Made by a program: the position numbers and the translations under genes. From Laguncularia racemosa (lineage: Eukaryota; Streptophyta; Magnoliopsida; Myrtales; Combretaceae), in assembly GCA_037954665.1 (NCBI GenBank), contig JBBMOL010000022.1:5146001-5210000 (forward strand): a DNA stretch of 64,000 nt. Direction: 5' to 3'. Below the pieces are notes generated by a model. That model was given only the letters and a program-made list of their open reading frames with translations, searched no databases and was not told the DNA's origin. Positions 1 to 11,500 of the stretch are shown here, in pieces; the first letter of the stretch is position 1, and every line of letters begins with the position of its first letter.

Positions 1-413
1 AGGTCATCAGAGGTCGGCCTCTGGTTGACCTTTGGCTCATATTCAAAGGCCGGGTTAAGGTGGGAATTGATCTCTTCATATTTCGGAGGCTGTCCCTTCA
101 CTGCTTTCCCCTTTCTGCCCCCTGAATACTCTTCCTAGGTTGGCTGAGTGTTGCGCAGGAGGCCGATGCTTTCAGTTAAGAGGTGAACCTGGGCAGCCAG
201 TTGTTGGACTGTTTGTTCTAGGGACATGATCCTAGAGTCCGAGGCAGCTTCAGCATTGGTGTTGTTGCGGTTGTCACTACTGTTGGCCAATTTTGCTCTT
301 GAGCGCGTGAGAACTGGGCTTCGAGGAGGGTTCGATTGTCTGGAAGCTATTTTGATGCCTGGATTCGCATTTTGTTTTGCTTTTAGTGTAATGAATGCAA
401 GAATGATATGCAT
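1..413 (-). pseudogene. Start of Ogre/Tat gag, interrupted by a stop codon
   Basis: From a start at 413 the minus strand reads 92 codons to a TAG at 135-137. The same frame stays open beyond the stop to the window edge (a Lys/Gly-rich stretch, then acidic and polar residues). The visible part has a basic segment with the motif PVLTRSRAKLAN followed by a short heptad-like segment (MSLEQTVQQLAAQV). It follows the ORF1 stop by about 120 bases, the position expected for gag in this lineage. No zinc knuckle or capsid fold is reached, so the call is by position. The TAG could be a decayed CAG. Confidence 0.45.
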
Positions 414-535
414 GTGTCACGCGGATGCTAAAGAGTAAAAAGGGTTGACAACTGACTGACAATGTAATATTGAAAATTTACTTTTATTAATATTAAAAAT
501 TCTGGAGTTCAAAATAAAACATTACAAATAAAGAT

Positions 536-2061
536 CTACTTCCTAGTTCTTTTAGTCTTCTGTTGTGGAGGTTCAGACTTCCCACTGATGACGGCTTCTA
601 GTTCCTTGACTTTGGCTTGGCACTTCTCTAATTGCGCTTCTAAAGCCTTGTTCCTTTGGTCGGATTCTTTGAAACGTCCTTTTTAGATGTCTTTCTTATA
701 ATCTGCAGTTTCAAAGTATACCTCCATTCGGGCCTTAACTTGCTCCAGGTAGATTTCTGTCTCTGGGTTAATCTTGTCTGGTCTTAGCTGAGTGACGTTT
801 GGAACCCGATACGCTCTTTCCCCCGTCTGGTATAGCTGGTGGATTACAAATTCTCTGGTGGCTCGGTGCTTTCCCACTTCGCCATCTAATTCCCCGAGGT
901 CCACATTCGGGCTTTCAATTCTGGCTTCCTAAAGTGCTTTGACCTCTGCCAGCTTCACAAACTTTCAGCTACTAACAGGTTCGGATCTTGATAATCAAAG
1001 GTAACTGCTTGTACCGAGGGCCGATAAACGATATCTTGGATAGTGCCGAACTGGCGGACCACTGAGTTTGGGTGATATCCGATACATCCGCTGATTCCGA
1101 TTAAAGGCACTGCTTGGAAGTTTCTGCAGGTCAAGATGATTTTGTTATAGCAACTCCACCTGGCTGTCCATAAAATATCTTCGGCACTGAAGCTCCTAAG
1201 CAGCTCTACCCAACTGTGGCTGGTAAGGTCATCGGGTAGCTTTACCTTTTCTACACATGAATCCACCAGGTCCACCTGTTGGGCTAGGGTTTTCCTGACC
1301 ATGTTCAACCCAAAACACTTGAGGTGGCTTACAAACCATATTAGCAGAAGGTTGAGGCTGGAGCGAAGGATCCCATGGCCTTTTTTCTTGAGGAAGTTTA
1401 AATTCCGGATCTTTTCAGCCAGTAGAGTCGGGATGTAGGATCTTCCCTCTAGGAATTGGGTCACCAGCTCTACAACCCTGTAGTGAATATAGAAGGTCCC
1501 GGTGGGGAACAGTATGGTGGCGAAGGCTGTCAAGATGAAAGCGTTCACCCTTCTCTGTCTGTAAGTCTTGGGGTCCCCACTCAGGACGTCCTTTCTATCC
1601 CCATTGTCCTCTCGGGCGATGAACCATGCTTCTAAATCATCCATCCGTATGCAATATCCATTACAGTCTGTCAGGGCTTTGTTGACTGCTGTCTTACGAA
1701 TGCCTAATAATCTGCTGAAGGTACCGGCTGGCCCAGCCTCTAGGTCTGGAATGTAGATCTGATCGGTTAGTGCTGGAGCCTGTAGCAACTAGGTATACTC
1801 CTCCAAGGTAGGGGTGATCTCATGCAGCCTGATAAAGAAAGCAGCGGGCTCGATTTCCCATAATTGGAGCATGGCCCGGACTAAAGGAAAATTCACCTCT
1901 ATCTTTGTCAGTGAGAGTATGGGGCCGATTTTTTGCTGGATAAAGGCCTGCTCCTCTGGGTTGTACAAAGTAAACCAGTGGCCCAATACCAATTTCGAGT
2001 CCAAAGGTTTGTACACCCGTATTTCTTTGCGGAGGAGACGGTTGACTGCACTGCTAGCCAT
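536..2061 (-). pseudogene. ORF1 of the Ogre/Tat element, DUF7745-like, degenerate
   Basis: The reading starts at ATG 2061 (MASSAVNRLLRKEI) and covers about 500 codons to a TAG at 536-538. The central 270 residues, hydrophobic with many Trp/Leu/Ile, resemble the plant DUF7745 proteins seen in transposon contexts: a distal block with GISGCIGYHPN and the segment VVRQFGTIQDIVYRPSVQ. The tail is charged and coiled-coil-like (KALEAQLEKCQAKVKELEA) and ends in basic residues. Breaks: in-frame TAG at 1789-1791, frameshift near 955-965, TAG at 929-931, TAA at 683-685. The role of ORF1 in these elements is unknown. Family naming is from remembered pattern, not a search. Confidence 0.6.
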
Positions 2062-2554
2062 CTATTATAATAAGAAATAGCCTAGTTACAAACAGAACTA
2101 CGAAAATATTACAGGGAAATGGTCTTGAACTCCAAGGACAAAATAACAAACCATTACATTGTCATTCAATTGTCAAACCCCTTATGATGTTATGTATGCA
2201 AGTAGGTTGGTTCTAATTGGTTCCCGAGCTCTATGGCCTCCCGCATTCTCGGAGAAATGGATCTCAGGCCATATCGAAGCATAGGGTGGGGTAGCCTAAT
2301 CGGTCCCGAACGGTGAATCAACTCACTTCGCCCGAAACCTACACAATGGCTCCCCGTCTTAGGTTTCTAGGACGGTCCGGGTTCGACCGCATCTACTCAC
2401 ACAAACATATGTATGCATGCTAAACCCCCACAAGAAAGAAAAACTAAAAATCTAACTAATTCCTGAAAGGTTAGCAACAGAGTAAAAAGAATGAAACACA
2501 TTTCTTAAAGATAACAAATTGAAGAGATTCAGGTGGCTAGCCTACTGGCATGGG

Positions 2555-2572
2555 TCCCCAGTGGAGTCGCCA
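2555..2572 (-). other. Primer binding site, Arg-tRNA type
   Basis: On the minus strand the 18 bases start TGGCGACTCC and end CTGGGGA. They complement the 3-prime end of plant tRNA-Arg(ACG) with one apparent mismatch. The site lies about six bases inside the LTR edge. An 11-base copy of its first part recurs in the LTR at 2681-2691. Confidence 0.75.
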
Positions 2573-3941
2573 TCCTATTGAGTCTAATTTTTGAATTCCC
2601 ATTCCTAATCCGATCTAGACTAGACCCTATGCTCATCTAATATAGATCCTTGACTTGAGTTAGGAATTTCGTTTGATTTTTGGAGTCGCCACCCAACTGT
2701 TGTTGGAAATATTGAATTAAGACTAAAGGAGCGGATTAGTCTTAATTTGGACCACTAGTCGTCGTTATTTCCTCTTCTCGTTTTTGTGAAAAGAGGAAAA
2801 GGGAAAATCAGAGTTTCTAAGTCCGGAGGCTAACCTATTAAAACCTTTACGGTTACCACCTAATCTCCTGAAATTGTTCCTCTTTAGAAATGTGTTTTTA
2901 TTGTGTTTCTGTTACTTTATGTTTTTGAATTATTTTAAGAAAATGATTTTTTATTTCATTTTATGGGTTGACCCGGATAGGTGCCTACGTACCTGCTACT
3001 CATGATCAAACAAGCCGTAGTTCGCTTTTCTGAAAACTTTAAGTGTGTTGGTGAATTTTAATTTATGAAACCTCTTTTAGTTTTGTGTTTTTATCATTTT
3101 TGGGATTTTTTTCTAAAAAAACTTCTAAGCCTAAGCTTTGATTTTATTTTGAAAATGATTTTAGGGAAAAAACATCAATTTTGGATTTATTTGAAGAAAA
3201 GGATTTTTCTAAGTGCTAAAACTCATTTTTTATGATTCTTTTATAATTTTTGAATTTTTTATTATTTTTATGATTTTTTTGTTATTTTTGTGATTTTTGA
3301 GAATTTTGTGGATTTTTAGGAATTTTTGTGATTTTTGGTTTATTATTTATCCTATTTTGACATCTAAAATTTTATTATTATTTTCCTAATGTTTTTTATT
3401 ATTTTTCTATATTTTATTATTATTTATTTTTATTTTTTATTTATCTATTTTTTATTTATTATTATTATTTTTCTACATTATTAAATTCTAGAAAAATCTA
3501 ATTTCTACATTTTCCTATTTATTAAAAATAAAACATAAACAAATGAATAAATAAATAAATAACTAAATAACAAATAATTAATTAATTAATTAATTCAAAA
3601 TAAATAAATAAACAAAATTAATTAAATAAAAAAAATTCGGAAAATTCGACTTACCTGGATCCGGGTCGGTGCGCGGGTCGGGTCGATCGGACACGGCGGC
3701 GGGGAAGGCTCGTTCACGGCGTTCCGGTGGCCTTTTGCAGCGGGTGAGGTGTCGAATCCTAGCTTCTTGAGGTTGCTGAATCCAATGGTGGCGGTGGTTT
3801 GCTCCCAGAACGTCTCCTTGCGGTGGCTCTAGCTCCGGTTGGTGGTTTCGGCTTCAAGCTTCTCTGGCGTACTCCGATTCGCTCCTTTCTCTCTCTTTCT
3901 CTCACTTGTGATTCGTCTCTTGGCTTCCTCACCTCCTCCTG

Positions 3942-3950
3942 TATTTATAG
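3942..3950 (-). promoter_or_regulatory. TATA box of the K LTR
   Basis: The minus strand reads CTATAAATA within the GC-rich part of the LTR, the best TATA match there, with a transcript start expected about 25-35 bases downstream (3905-3920). Assigned from consensus and position only. Confidence 0.5.
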
Positions 3951-4291
3951 GCACTTGAAACCGAGTTGGATAAGCTCGGATTTCCTCCGATCGAAGCTAA
4001 TCGGATTTTCGGTTAAAAAAACCAACTCCGATTTGTCTCTATCTATCGATTTGTTGCGATTTGATTCCAATTAGATAATGTTTATCTTATTTCTGTTGAA
4101 GATCTGTTGGATTTGTGCAAAAAATCGAATCGAAACAGCCGAAATACGAATTTTTCCTTCCGTCGGCGATCTCGGGCTCGAGGTAGGAGACGATCACGCG
4201 CCCGGCGCGTGCGCTTCCTCCAGCCAATCAGATGCTGCCACGTGTCCTGGGTAAATGAAAAATTCGCAAAACGCGAAAATTGCTTCCCCCG

Positions 4292-4356
4292 CGTTTCGAA
4301 CCCGTGACCGAGCCCCCCTGCGTACGCCTTAGCCATGGTCCGGACCAGCTAGGCTA
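4292..4356 (-). promoter_or_regulatory. tRNA/SINE-like box A and box B inside the K LTR
   Basis: On the minus strand TAGCCTAGCTGG (4356-4345) fits the Pol III box A consensus TRGYNNARNNGG at every position. GTTCGAAAC (4301-4293) fits the box B consensus GWTCRANNC at every position. They are about 43 bases apart, a normal tRNA-gene spacing. No cloverleaf acceptor stem was recognised, so this is a tRNA-related or SINE-like segment rather than a tRNA gene. It lies in U3, about 300 bases from the LTR edge and upstream of the TATA box. Confidence 0.45.
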
Positions 4357-4653
4357 GCCTATTTTCCTGATTTTCTTTTATTCGCAAATTGCATATATGC
4401 AATGCGATTTTTTTATTATTTTTGTATTTTTTGAAATTTCAAAAATTTGTAAAAATTATTTATTATTCATTATTGCCATTTCTGAAATCATTTTTCAAAA
4501 TTGATGTTTTTTTCTATTTATTTTTATTTTTTGAATATTTTTAATTATTTATGCTAAATTAGGGAAAAATTGGAAAAAATTGAAAAAAATTGGAAATTGA
4601 TTATTATTGATTATTGTGGATTCCTAGGGCAAAAATGGGGTGTTTACAATGAC

Positions 4654-5561
4654 ACTTCTTTTTCCTATTCAATTTCATACACAAATACACTTGCTTTCTT
4701 CATGAAATTCCCTTTTCCTCATTGGCTTCACAGTTCCATTCCTTCTTCTCTCTTTTCCCTTATTATTCTCCTTTTTTTGAATTTCCCAAATTCGCCTCTC
4801 CTCTACATGTAGCAACTTTAAACCTTTCGTTTATCAATTTGTCTTTAATATCTTCCAACGAACTACTCGTATGACAGACCATAAGGTTAGCAATTGCTAA
4901 AGGTTTTGTATCACCTTCTTTCTTCTCTCTTTTGTTGACATCTCCACCAACATGGCTTCCTATCCTCTCTACTGGTCTCCATCCCCACTCATGCTTTCAT
5001 CATTACATATACAGTAGCCATCTTTTACACATATGCTCACCTCCATTGTAATAACGTTATACACACACGTACACACAAGTTTCACCTATACATATATACA
5101 GGATCAATACCCTCTTGACTTCATCTTCTGGCTCTCCTTCTCTTTTCCTCACCCTTTCTTGTCTTCAATTCTCGCTTTCTCCATCTTCCAACTTTTCTTC
5201 TTCCTTTTTCCTTGTTCTCTTCTTCCTCTTGGCTCTCTTACCCATAACTTTCCCCCTTGCTCCCTTGTTCCCTTGCTAGACTCCCTTCAACCCTCAGACT
5301 TCTCCACTTTCTCACTTCTTCTTCTCATTTCTTTTCACTCTACTCCAGCCCACATTTATGTATATATATATTTCAAATCTTTCCTTCTAATTCTCCATGT
5401 TTTACTTCTTCCTAGACATCTTCCATTCTCTATTTCTTTTACTTCATTTCCCAATCTTTTTTCCCCAATTCTTGTCCCTCTTCTACTTCATATCTCCTAC
5501 TCACCGAACACCACATGCTCATACGCTCCACACATACCACGCATACACCAATACACACCTC

Positions 5562-5593
<32 letters not shown>

Positions 5594-7580
5594 TAATCAT
5601 ACCATGCACACACAACTGCACTTCGCAACCCTCTCTTCTCCTCTTGCTTACTCGCACACACAGCTATACCACACAACTTTCTCCTCCCTCACACACACGC
5701 ACACACATACGGTTGCAACAGGGCGGCTCCTCTACTTCACGCACATATACACACACATCGCAAGCACTAAATGCGTCTCTCTCGCTAGAATGTTTCCATC
5801 TTCCCATTCTTCATCTTTCCCATTTCTTTTCCTCATTTCTCTTCAATCTTCTCTAACCTACGTCTAACTCCATTTGTAATAAAGGAAATCCAACAGCTGC
5901 TCCTTGAACCATTTCAACTCAAACTCAACATTTCTCAGCCTTTCTAATACTTCCATAAGGTCCTTATTTACTTTGTTTCCAATAAGAACATATGGACTTG
6001 CAACAATAACTTTGGCAACTAAACAATGACCAAGACTGAGATTCTCATAATCTCGAATCTTTGACAACAACATGCAACTCTCATACCCAAAACCCCCCCT
6101 TGCACCCTTATAAACCCTCCTTATCTTATCACGGGCAATCCCGGAACGCAATGGCACCCCACAATTCTCGCACAAGAAACATCATCACTAAGAACCATCT
6201 TATCTTTTGGTAGCAACCTAACATATTCCCATTGTTCCAAACCTAAACTCTCGAAAAATGGCTCATATTCATTAATCGGATGGTACCGCAAAACTGGGAA
6301 ATCATCATACCTTTTTCCTCATGGTTAGCCACTTTAGGATGAGTACATGTGCACTATTGCTATTGATGTGTAACATAATGGCGTCGGACCATAGAGTGTA
6401 GCATGGGTTTATTCAGTCGTGGCCACGAATGATCCAACCTCTCTTTTGACATCATTGCTGCTTCTTTACACCATTGGAAGCACGTTACCGCTCAATGCCA
6501 GTGCTTGATTCTCCTCATCTGGTTCCTTCTTCCACTTCTTCCTTTCTATTCCCTTCTATTGTCTTCTTGTTGTCTTCATGCTAGATCTCCGGTTGTCATG
6601 GTCATTTTTGTCATCATCATCATCGTCGTTGTCATCGTCATCATCACCGTCTGATCCATCTCTATTGTGGGGTCTATCGTCTCTATAAAGTTCACCCTTG
6701 AATGGTTGTTGGTTGAAGTAGTGGTTATGGTCGTCGATGAAGCTAGCAACAGTGGGAAAAGAGGAGTGCGAGGGTTTAGAGATAAAGGAGGAGGAGTCGA
6801 CGAGATATAGGTGGGGAGTAGTGGTGAAGCGGTAGAAAGAGTCGTTGTTGTGGTGGTGGAAGAGAAGTTGAGGGTTTAGGTGTTGATGTGGTAGTGGCGG
6901 TGAGGTGGTGGTTGGGAATTAGGGTTTTCCTAGGGTAGTGTTGCCGAGTTTATGTCTTGGTTTTGGTTTGGGGTGAAAGGTTTGGGGGAGGAAGCGAGAA
7001 TCTGAGGAGAAAGAGGGGAAAAATTGGGGAGGGAGACGAGAGAGAGGGTAGAGTTTGGGACAGGGGAGCTCTTCGAGTGGGAAGAAGATAAGAAGGAGAA
7101 GAAGAAGAAGAAAGAGAAGAAGAAAGAAGGAAAAAGAGACGGAAAGAAAAATGAAAGGAGAAAAAGAAAAGAAAAAGAAAAAGAATAAATAAAATAAAAT
7201 AGAAAAAAATAAAAATTTAGAATATGATAAAATTTATCCATTTATGGGTTTGTTTAATACGAGTACTAATATTTAATTATATTATCTATATTATAGTACT
7301 TTTATATAAAAACATACGTGTATACTAAATAAAATATTTTGAGTATAGTTATTTACATAAAAATTCTATTTAACTAGTATAAATCTAAATTTTTAATTCT
7401 TACTTTTTATTTGTTATAATTACTTAATTGATTAGGTTCCTTTCTTACTTTTATATTTTAAAGTCTATTATTAGTTATTATAAATTCTCATTATACTTAA
7501 ATTGTTAAATAGCATTAATATATTATAGGGATTTAATTTCTCATCGTTAGTATTTTTACTAATTTTTAGGGTGTTTCAAA
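4654..7580 (+). repeat. Low-complexity element J, copy 1, cut by K
   Basis: Parts of this stretch match 56600-59190 on the opposite strand: for example TTGTTGACATCTCCACC at about 4933 against TTGTTGATGTCTCCACC (reverse of about 59040), followed by matching text up to the CA-rich zone. Order on the plus strand: CT-rich (4660-5350), CA-dinucleotide-rich (5500-5770), a captured gene fragment (5864-6303), a TCATCATCGTCG zone (6600-6660), a purine-rich GAAGAA zone (7080-7200), then AT-rich sequence to a possible end GGGTGTTTCA near 7578. It may be an LTR or another non-coding element; class not determined. Long frames here are low-complexity by-products. Confidence 0.55.
5864..6303 (-). pseudogene. 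mTERF family gene fragment
   Basis: The minus strand reads LRYHPINEYEPFFESLGL, then a Leu/Pro/Lys segment ending VLSDD, and after a one-base frameshift near 6178 a block with CGVPLRSGIARDKIRRVY, FGYESCMLL and KVIVASPYVLIG. This matches the pattern of plant mTERF (mitochondrial/plastid transcription termination factor) proteins of the MTERF18 type: the YHPINE...FFESLGL opening, LSDD, a CNYGI-ARNKIGKIYKEA-like helix pair and an ASPYLLIG-like helix pair. About 145 codons of a protein usually several hundred long are present, with no start and a stop after KWS (5866-5864). It lies inside J1 in the opposite orientation and is absent from the inverted J copy, so capture or insertion is likely. It is not a functional gene. 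Confidence 0.7.
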
Positions 7581-8529
7581 TACGATTTTGTTAAATATTC
7601 ACTTCGTGGCTCCAAATCAACCATAGTAAGTACTAAACTGAGATAGGACGACTTTAATTTGAGCTAATTAGTGAATTAAAGTTAGTTATGATCCATAACA
7701 AGGGTTTAGTATAGAAAGTTATTAAAAGATATGTAAGGATAATGGTTTAGGGGTTTTCACAATAATCATATATAATTACAACGTTACTTAAGAATTAGTA
7801 GAAATTGACTAAATTTGTATCTAAGAAGCTAAGAATCAAATTATAACATTGTAATATAATCAAAACAAGTCTTAAATAGTGGGGTAAAGAATTGATTAAT
7901 ATTTGACATTTAGATATTTAATAGAATTTTCACCTTTTTTCTTGCAAATAAACTCTGAAAATCACAATAAATTAGATAAGCCCTAGTTATATAGTAACCT
8001 TAGCATTCAAAGACCTTAAATAACATAAAATATTGTAAGAAAAATTATGAAGATTTTACGTGGTCAATAGCTATGATTTTCCTAATTTAGTCTAAAATGA
8101 GCTTTTTTTTTTTTTTTAAAAGAGTTAATCTTGTAAAAATTACTAAAAATACTAAACAAGAAAAATTAAATTTAACATAAATACCATAGGTAATTATGAG
8201 TATAAAGAATTTGTAGCTCAAGAGGCACTGCAAAATAACAAAAGGAAAATTCATAAGAAATTTTGCAAGCTACTAACTAGCCTTACTCAAAACCACCACA
8301 CATCGGCCATTGCAACCACCACAACCATCACTAGTTAGCCACCATAACCACCACTATAGCATCACCCCCTTAGATGGTACGTATAAATCCTAGAAATCAA
8401 CTCTTATGATTTTTAGAGGGCTAACATTGATTAAGGGAAATATTACTATGTTGGGTTGTAATTTATAAAAGGGGGAATCAACCTTCTAAAATTAGTTTTT
8501 AACTAATGAGAGAGGGTAAAGACTCAATA
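7581..8529. other. AT-rich non-coding stretch
   Basis: No gene, RNA or clear repeat edge is recognised. There is a T-run at 8104-8117 and an ACC-rich patch at 8290-8360 like those at 48320-48470 and 48990-49200. Confidence 0.5.
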
Positions 8530-11500
8530 GTTTTATATAGTTTTGTACTTCCAAATTCCTCCCATAGATTAGGATTGATATGAATCCAAACCACAATCTT
8601 TTAATCCTAACAAAGTCAACTAACATGTTGTGATATGTTGATTATGTGATGACCTGCCCTCTAGGATATGATTTAATTTATTAGTAAACTTGGTCAATTT
8701 TACCTAATACTTGGAAGGTAGATCATTACATTATCCTTAAGATAGGGATAAAGCTAATCTCTAGTAATATACTTAAATCTGTAAACCTATCTCATGCCAT
8801 TCCTATATCAATTAAACTTGTTTAAAGCAACTAGTTCAAGATTCATGTAAAGTACTAATTTATTTAGCACATTCCACAATTTAATGGGTGTTAACTCTAT
8901 CCTTAAAGTCAAAGTTAGGTAAAGGTTGAGCCAATCATATATTCAAACTTGTTCACTACATTTGAACAACATCTTGTCACTTCCAAATATCACTTATATA
9001 ATTTGCACATTATGACATATAGTTTGTTCTGAAAACCCTGACAATATCTACTTAGAAAACATGCCATCACCTATCACGAGTGAATCTGCACCTGAAATAC
9101 TTGTATGCCAATGGAGCCAATGATCCACCCTACTAACCTGATTAAAGCAAAATCTTAGCCATCCTATTTCACCTATATTAAAAATATATAGATTTATTGA
9201 AAATCACAAACTCCTTCATATTTATAACTGGTTATAGATTTAAATACAACATAACATGACGATCTAGTATTTCAAAAAGAAAAATAAAGCTTGATTCTTC
9301 ACATTTTCTAATAACCCTTGAAGTTATGTTAGTTACCTATACTTGCACCTAAGGTTAGCAAAGCACTAACTCGTCAACTTCTTATAAAGCTAAGTGAATA
9401 TAACTATAACTTAAGCAAATATAACACAAACATAAGTGGTGAGAGAGAGAGAGAGAGAGAGGAGTGGTGGATGGGTTTGAATTGATTACTTATATTTAAA
9501 GTTTTTCAAACAACTAGATTAAAAAAAAAAAAAAACTCTTCAATTACTATTACATATTTCATATTAAATTAGTATAGAATTTGCAATTCTATAATAAATA
9601 AATTGCAAAAATAAATAAATAAATAAAAGAGTAAAGATCAAGAAAATTAGGTAGTGATGTATAGTGGTTTTATCTTGTGCGTCAATCCACTCTTTCAGTC
9701 TCCACTATGGGGATCTTGATTGACTTTATCAGTTCATTCCATTATATTAAAGAATATACTTTGATAAGTGTTACAATAATCGGCTACTCTACAATCACTT
9801 TGATATTGCCTCTTATCACTTCCTTTACTCCATTTCAATTGGCTTTACATACAAGCTAACTCGTAGAAACTACCCAAAAAAGAAAAAAAAAAAAAAACAA
9901 AACAAGCAACTTTAGAATGAAGTTTTTAACCTTTGAGGATTTAAGAAATATTAATCCTCTAAAATATTAGTTCAATCACAAAATAGAGTGAACTTTCCTA
10001 TGGTTAGAGTATAAATTGCACTTGTATGTATTATCTTTTTTCTTGTGTTGTTGTTCTTGTTGTTTTGTCTCTTGTCTTGCTTTGGCTCTCAATTTATAAT
10101 TAATGTAGCAATGCTTTAATCTTGATTTTCTCATTGATCATAGTTGTCTTCAATATTTTGTCTTTGATTTCTTCATTCAAATTTATTGTGACTCTAAATC
10201 TAGATAATCATTCATATTAAATGTTGACAATCTTTGGTTAATACTTCAAAATCCTTCTGTTATAGTCTTTGAGTTAATAATTTGCTTTTTAAGTATAACT
10301 ATATTTTCAACTGATAAAAAATATCCTATGATATTTAAATCTAACTTTAAAGGAACGGGTCAAATATATTACCCACATATATTTAACCTATGGAGGTAGG
10401 TTTTGACATGTAATTAATGAATCCTTTTACTTTCCGTCAAATCTCTTCTCTTTTCTTTCCCTTTCTTCGAAATCTTCTTGTCTTGCTATTGTATATCGAA
10501 GTGAGAATTGAAACTATACATCTCTATCTTTCTTTTTCTTTCTAGAATCAAACTTATGTTTGCTCAAATATACCTATTATGAATAACTTAATTCTACAGA
10601 CTTAAAAAACATATTAGTAATTTGAAATGCAATTTATACCTTTCTCTATCCTTTTGGTTTATAAAAAATTTATAAACTTATTATCAAACTTTTATTCACA
10701 TATTTATTAGCATCAAAATATTAGAGTGCTTTTTGAAATTAGACATCGAGCTTTGAAAAACTTAATCAATAGATCCTTTATGCCATACTATGAATGCCAA
10801 ATGAAATCACACTAAATTTGAGCACATACTCTAAGCATTTCAGATAACTAGAGATAATTTGTATTTGATACAATTGAATGTTCGTATGATTGCAACCAAG
10901 CCAACTACAAATCTTTTGGAACAACCACCTTATAATTCTATTGACAATATAAAATAACCAAGCAACTCTTTTTATCAATATGAGAGTATCGAATAAAATT
11001 GTAAACTAATTTCAATATACTGATCAAAGAATCCATTTAGGAATTTACTTAAGTGAAGTCCTATGGAGGTGGGATATATCGAAAGTTTTGAACCTAGTAT
11101 CACACAAAGCTGACTAACTCCCTTCAAAATTTCCTATCACTTATTGCCTGCATCATATTAAGCACTAGCATCATCACACTATCACCACTTCAAGAAAAAG
11201 CAACAACGATTCACACTTAATCAAGTGAAAAGTCCTAAATACTCTCTTGTTTAAGCCAAATTCTTACAAAAGATGGTTGAAGTAGTCCAAGATTTAATTC
11301 CAACTCCCAAAATAACCTATTGACACTCCAATAAGTTAGGAAAATATAATATGTCAAGCATATAATAAAGCTTAGTATTATTCTTGTTTCTCTTGTTCAC
11401 CATCAACTCTTAATATTCATAATGTGACTACTTCCTACTCCTTTTCAACAAAACATTTCATTGTTATGTTCAATATTTTACGAGTCACTTATAGGTGTTA

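Larger units (their letters stand above)
1..4648 (-). mobile_element. Ogre/Tat-type Ty3/gypsy element 'K', 5-prime part
   Basis: Reading on the minus strand: LTR (4648-2579), Arg-tRNA primer binding site (2572-2555), a leader of about 0.5 kb with no clear gene (2554-2062), an extra ORF1 (2061-536) and the start of gag (413 downward, running off the window). An extra ORF upstream of gag and an Arg-tRNA primer are characteristic of the plant Ogre/Tat lineage. The pol region lies beyond position 1, so lineage assignment rests on these two traits. The 5 bases after the LTR edge (ATGAC, 4649-4653) are the presumptive target duplication; the partner is outside. The element sits in the low-complexity element J1. 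Confidence 0.75.
2579..4648 (-). repeat. 5-prime LTR of element K
   Basis: The LTR starts on the minus strand with TGTAAACACCCC (4648) and ends in CA at 2580-2579, just before the primer site, about 2.07 kb. It has a GC-rich block (about 3650-4340) inside very AT-rich flanks (3000-3640 is largely A/T runs with TTAT and AATT repeats). A TATA box at 3950-3942 puts transcription start near 3915 and makes 4648 to about 3915 the U3 region. The partner LTR is outside the window, so edges are set from one copy. Confidence 0.75.

Noticed and set aside
4292..4356. A true tRNA gene
   Set aside because: Box A and B match, but no acceptor stem or convincing anticodon arm could be drawn.
5033..5867. Frames of 150-190 codons at 5.0-5.9 kb
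   Set aside because: CT- and CA-rich repeat DNA of element J1; no conserved motif.
6930..7241. 103-codon Phe/Ser-rich minus-strand frame
   Set aside because: Translation of the GAAGAA purine tract; low complexity.
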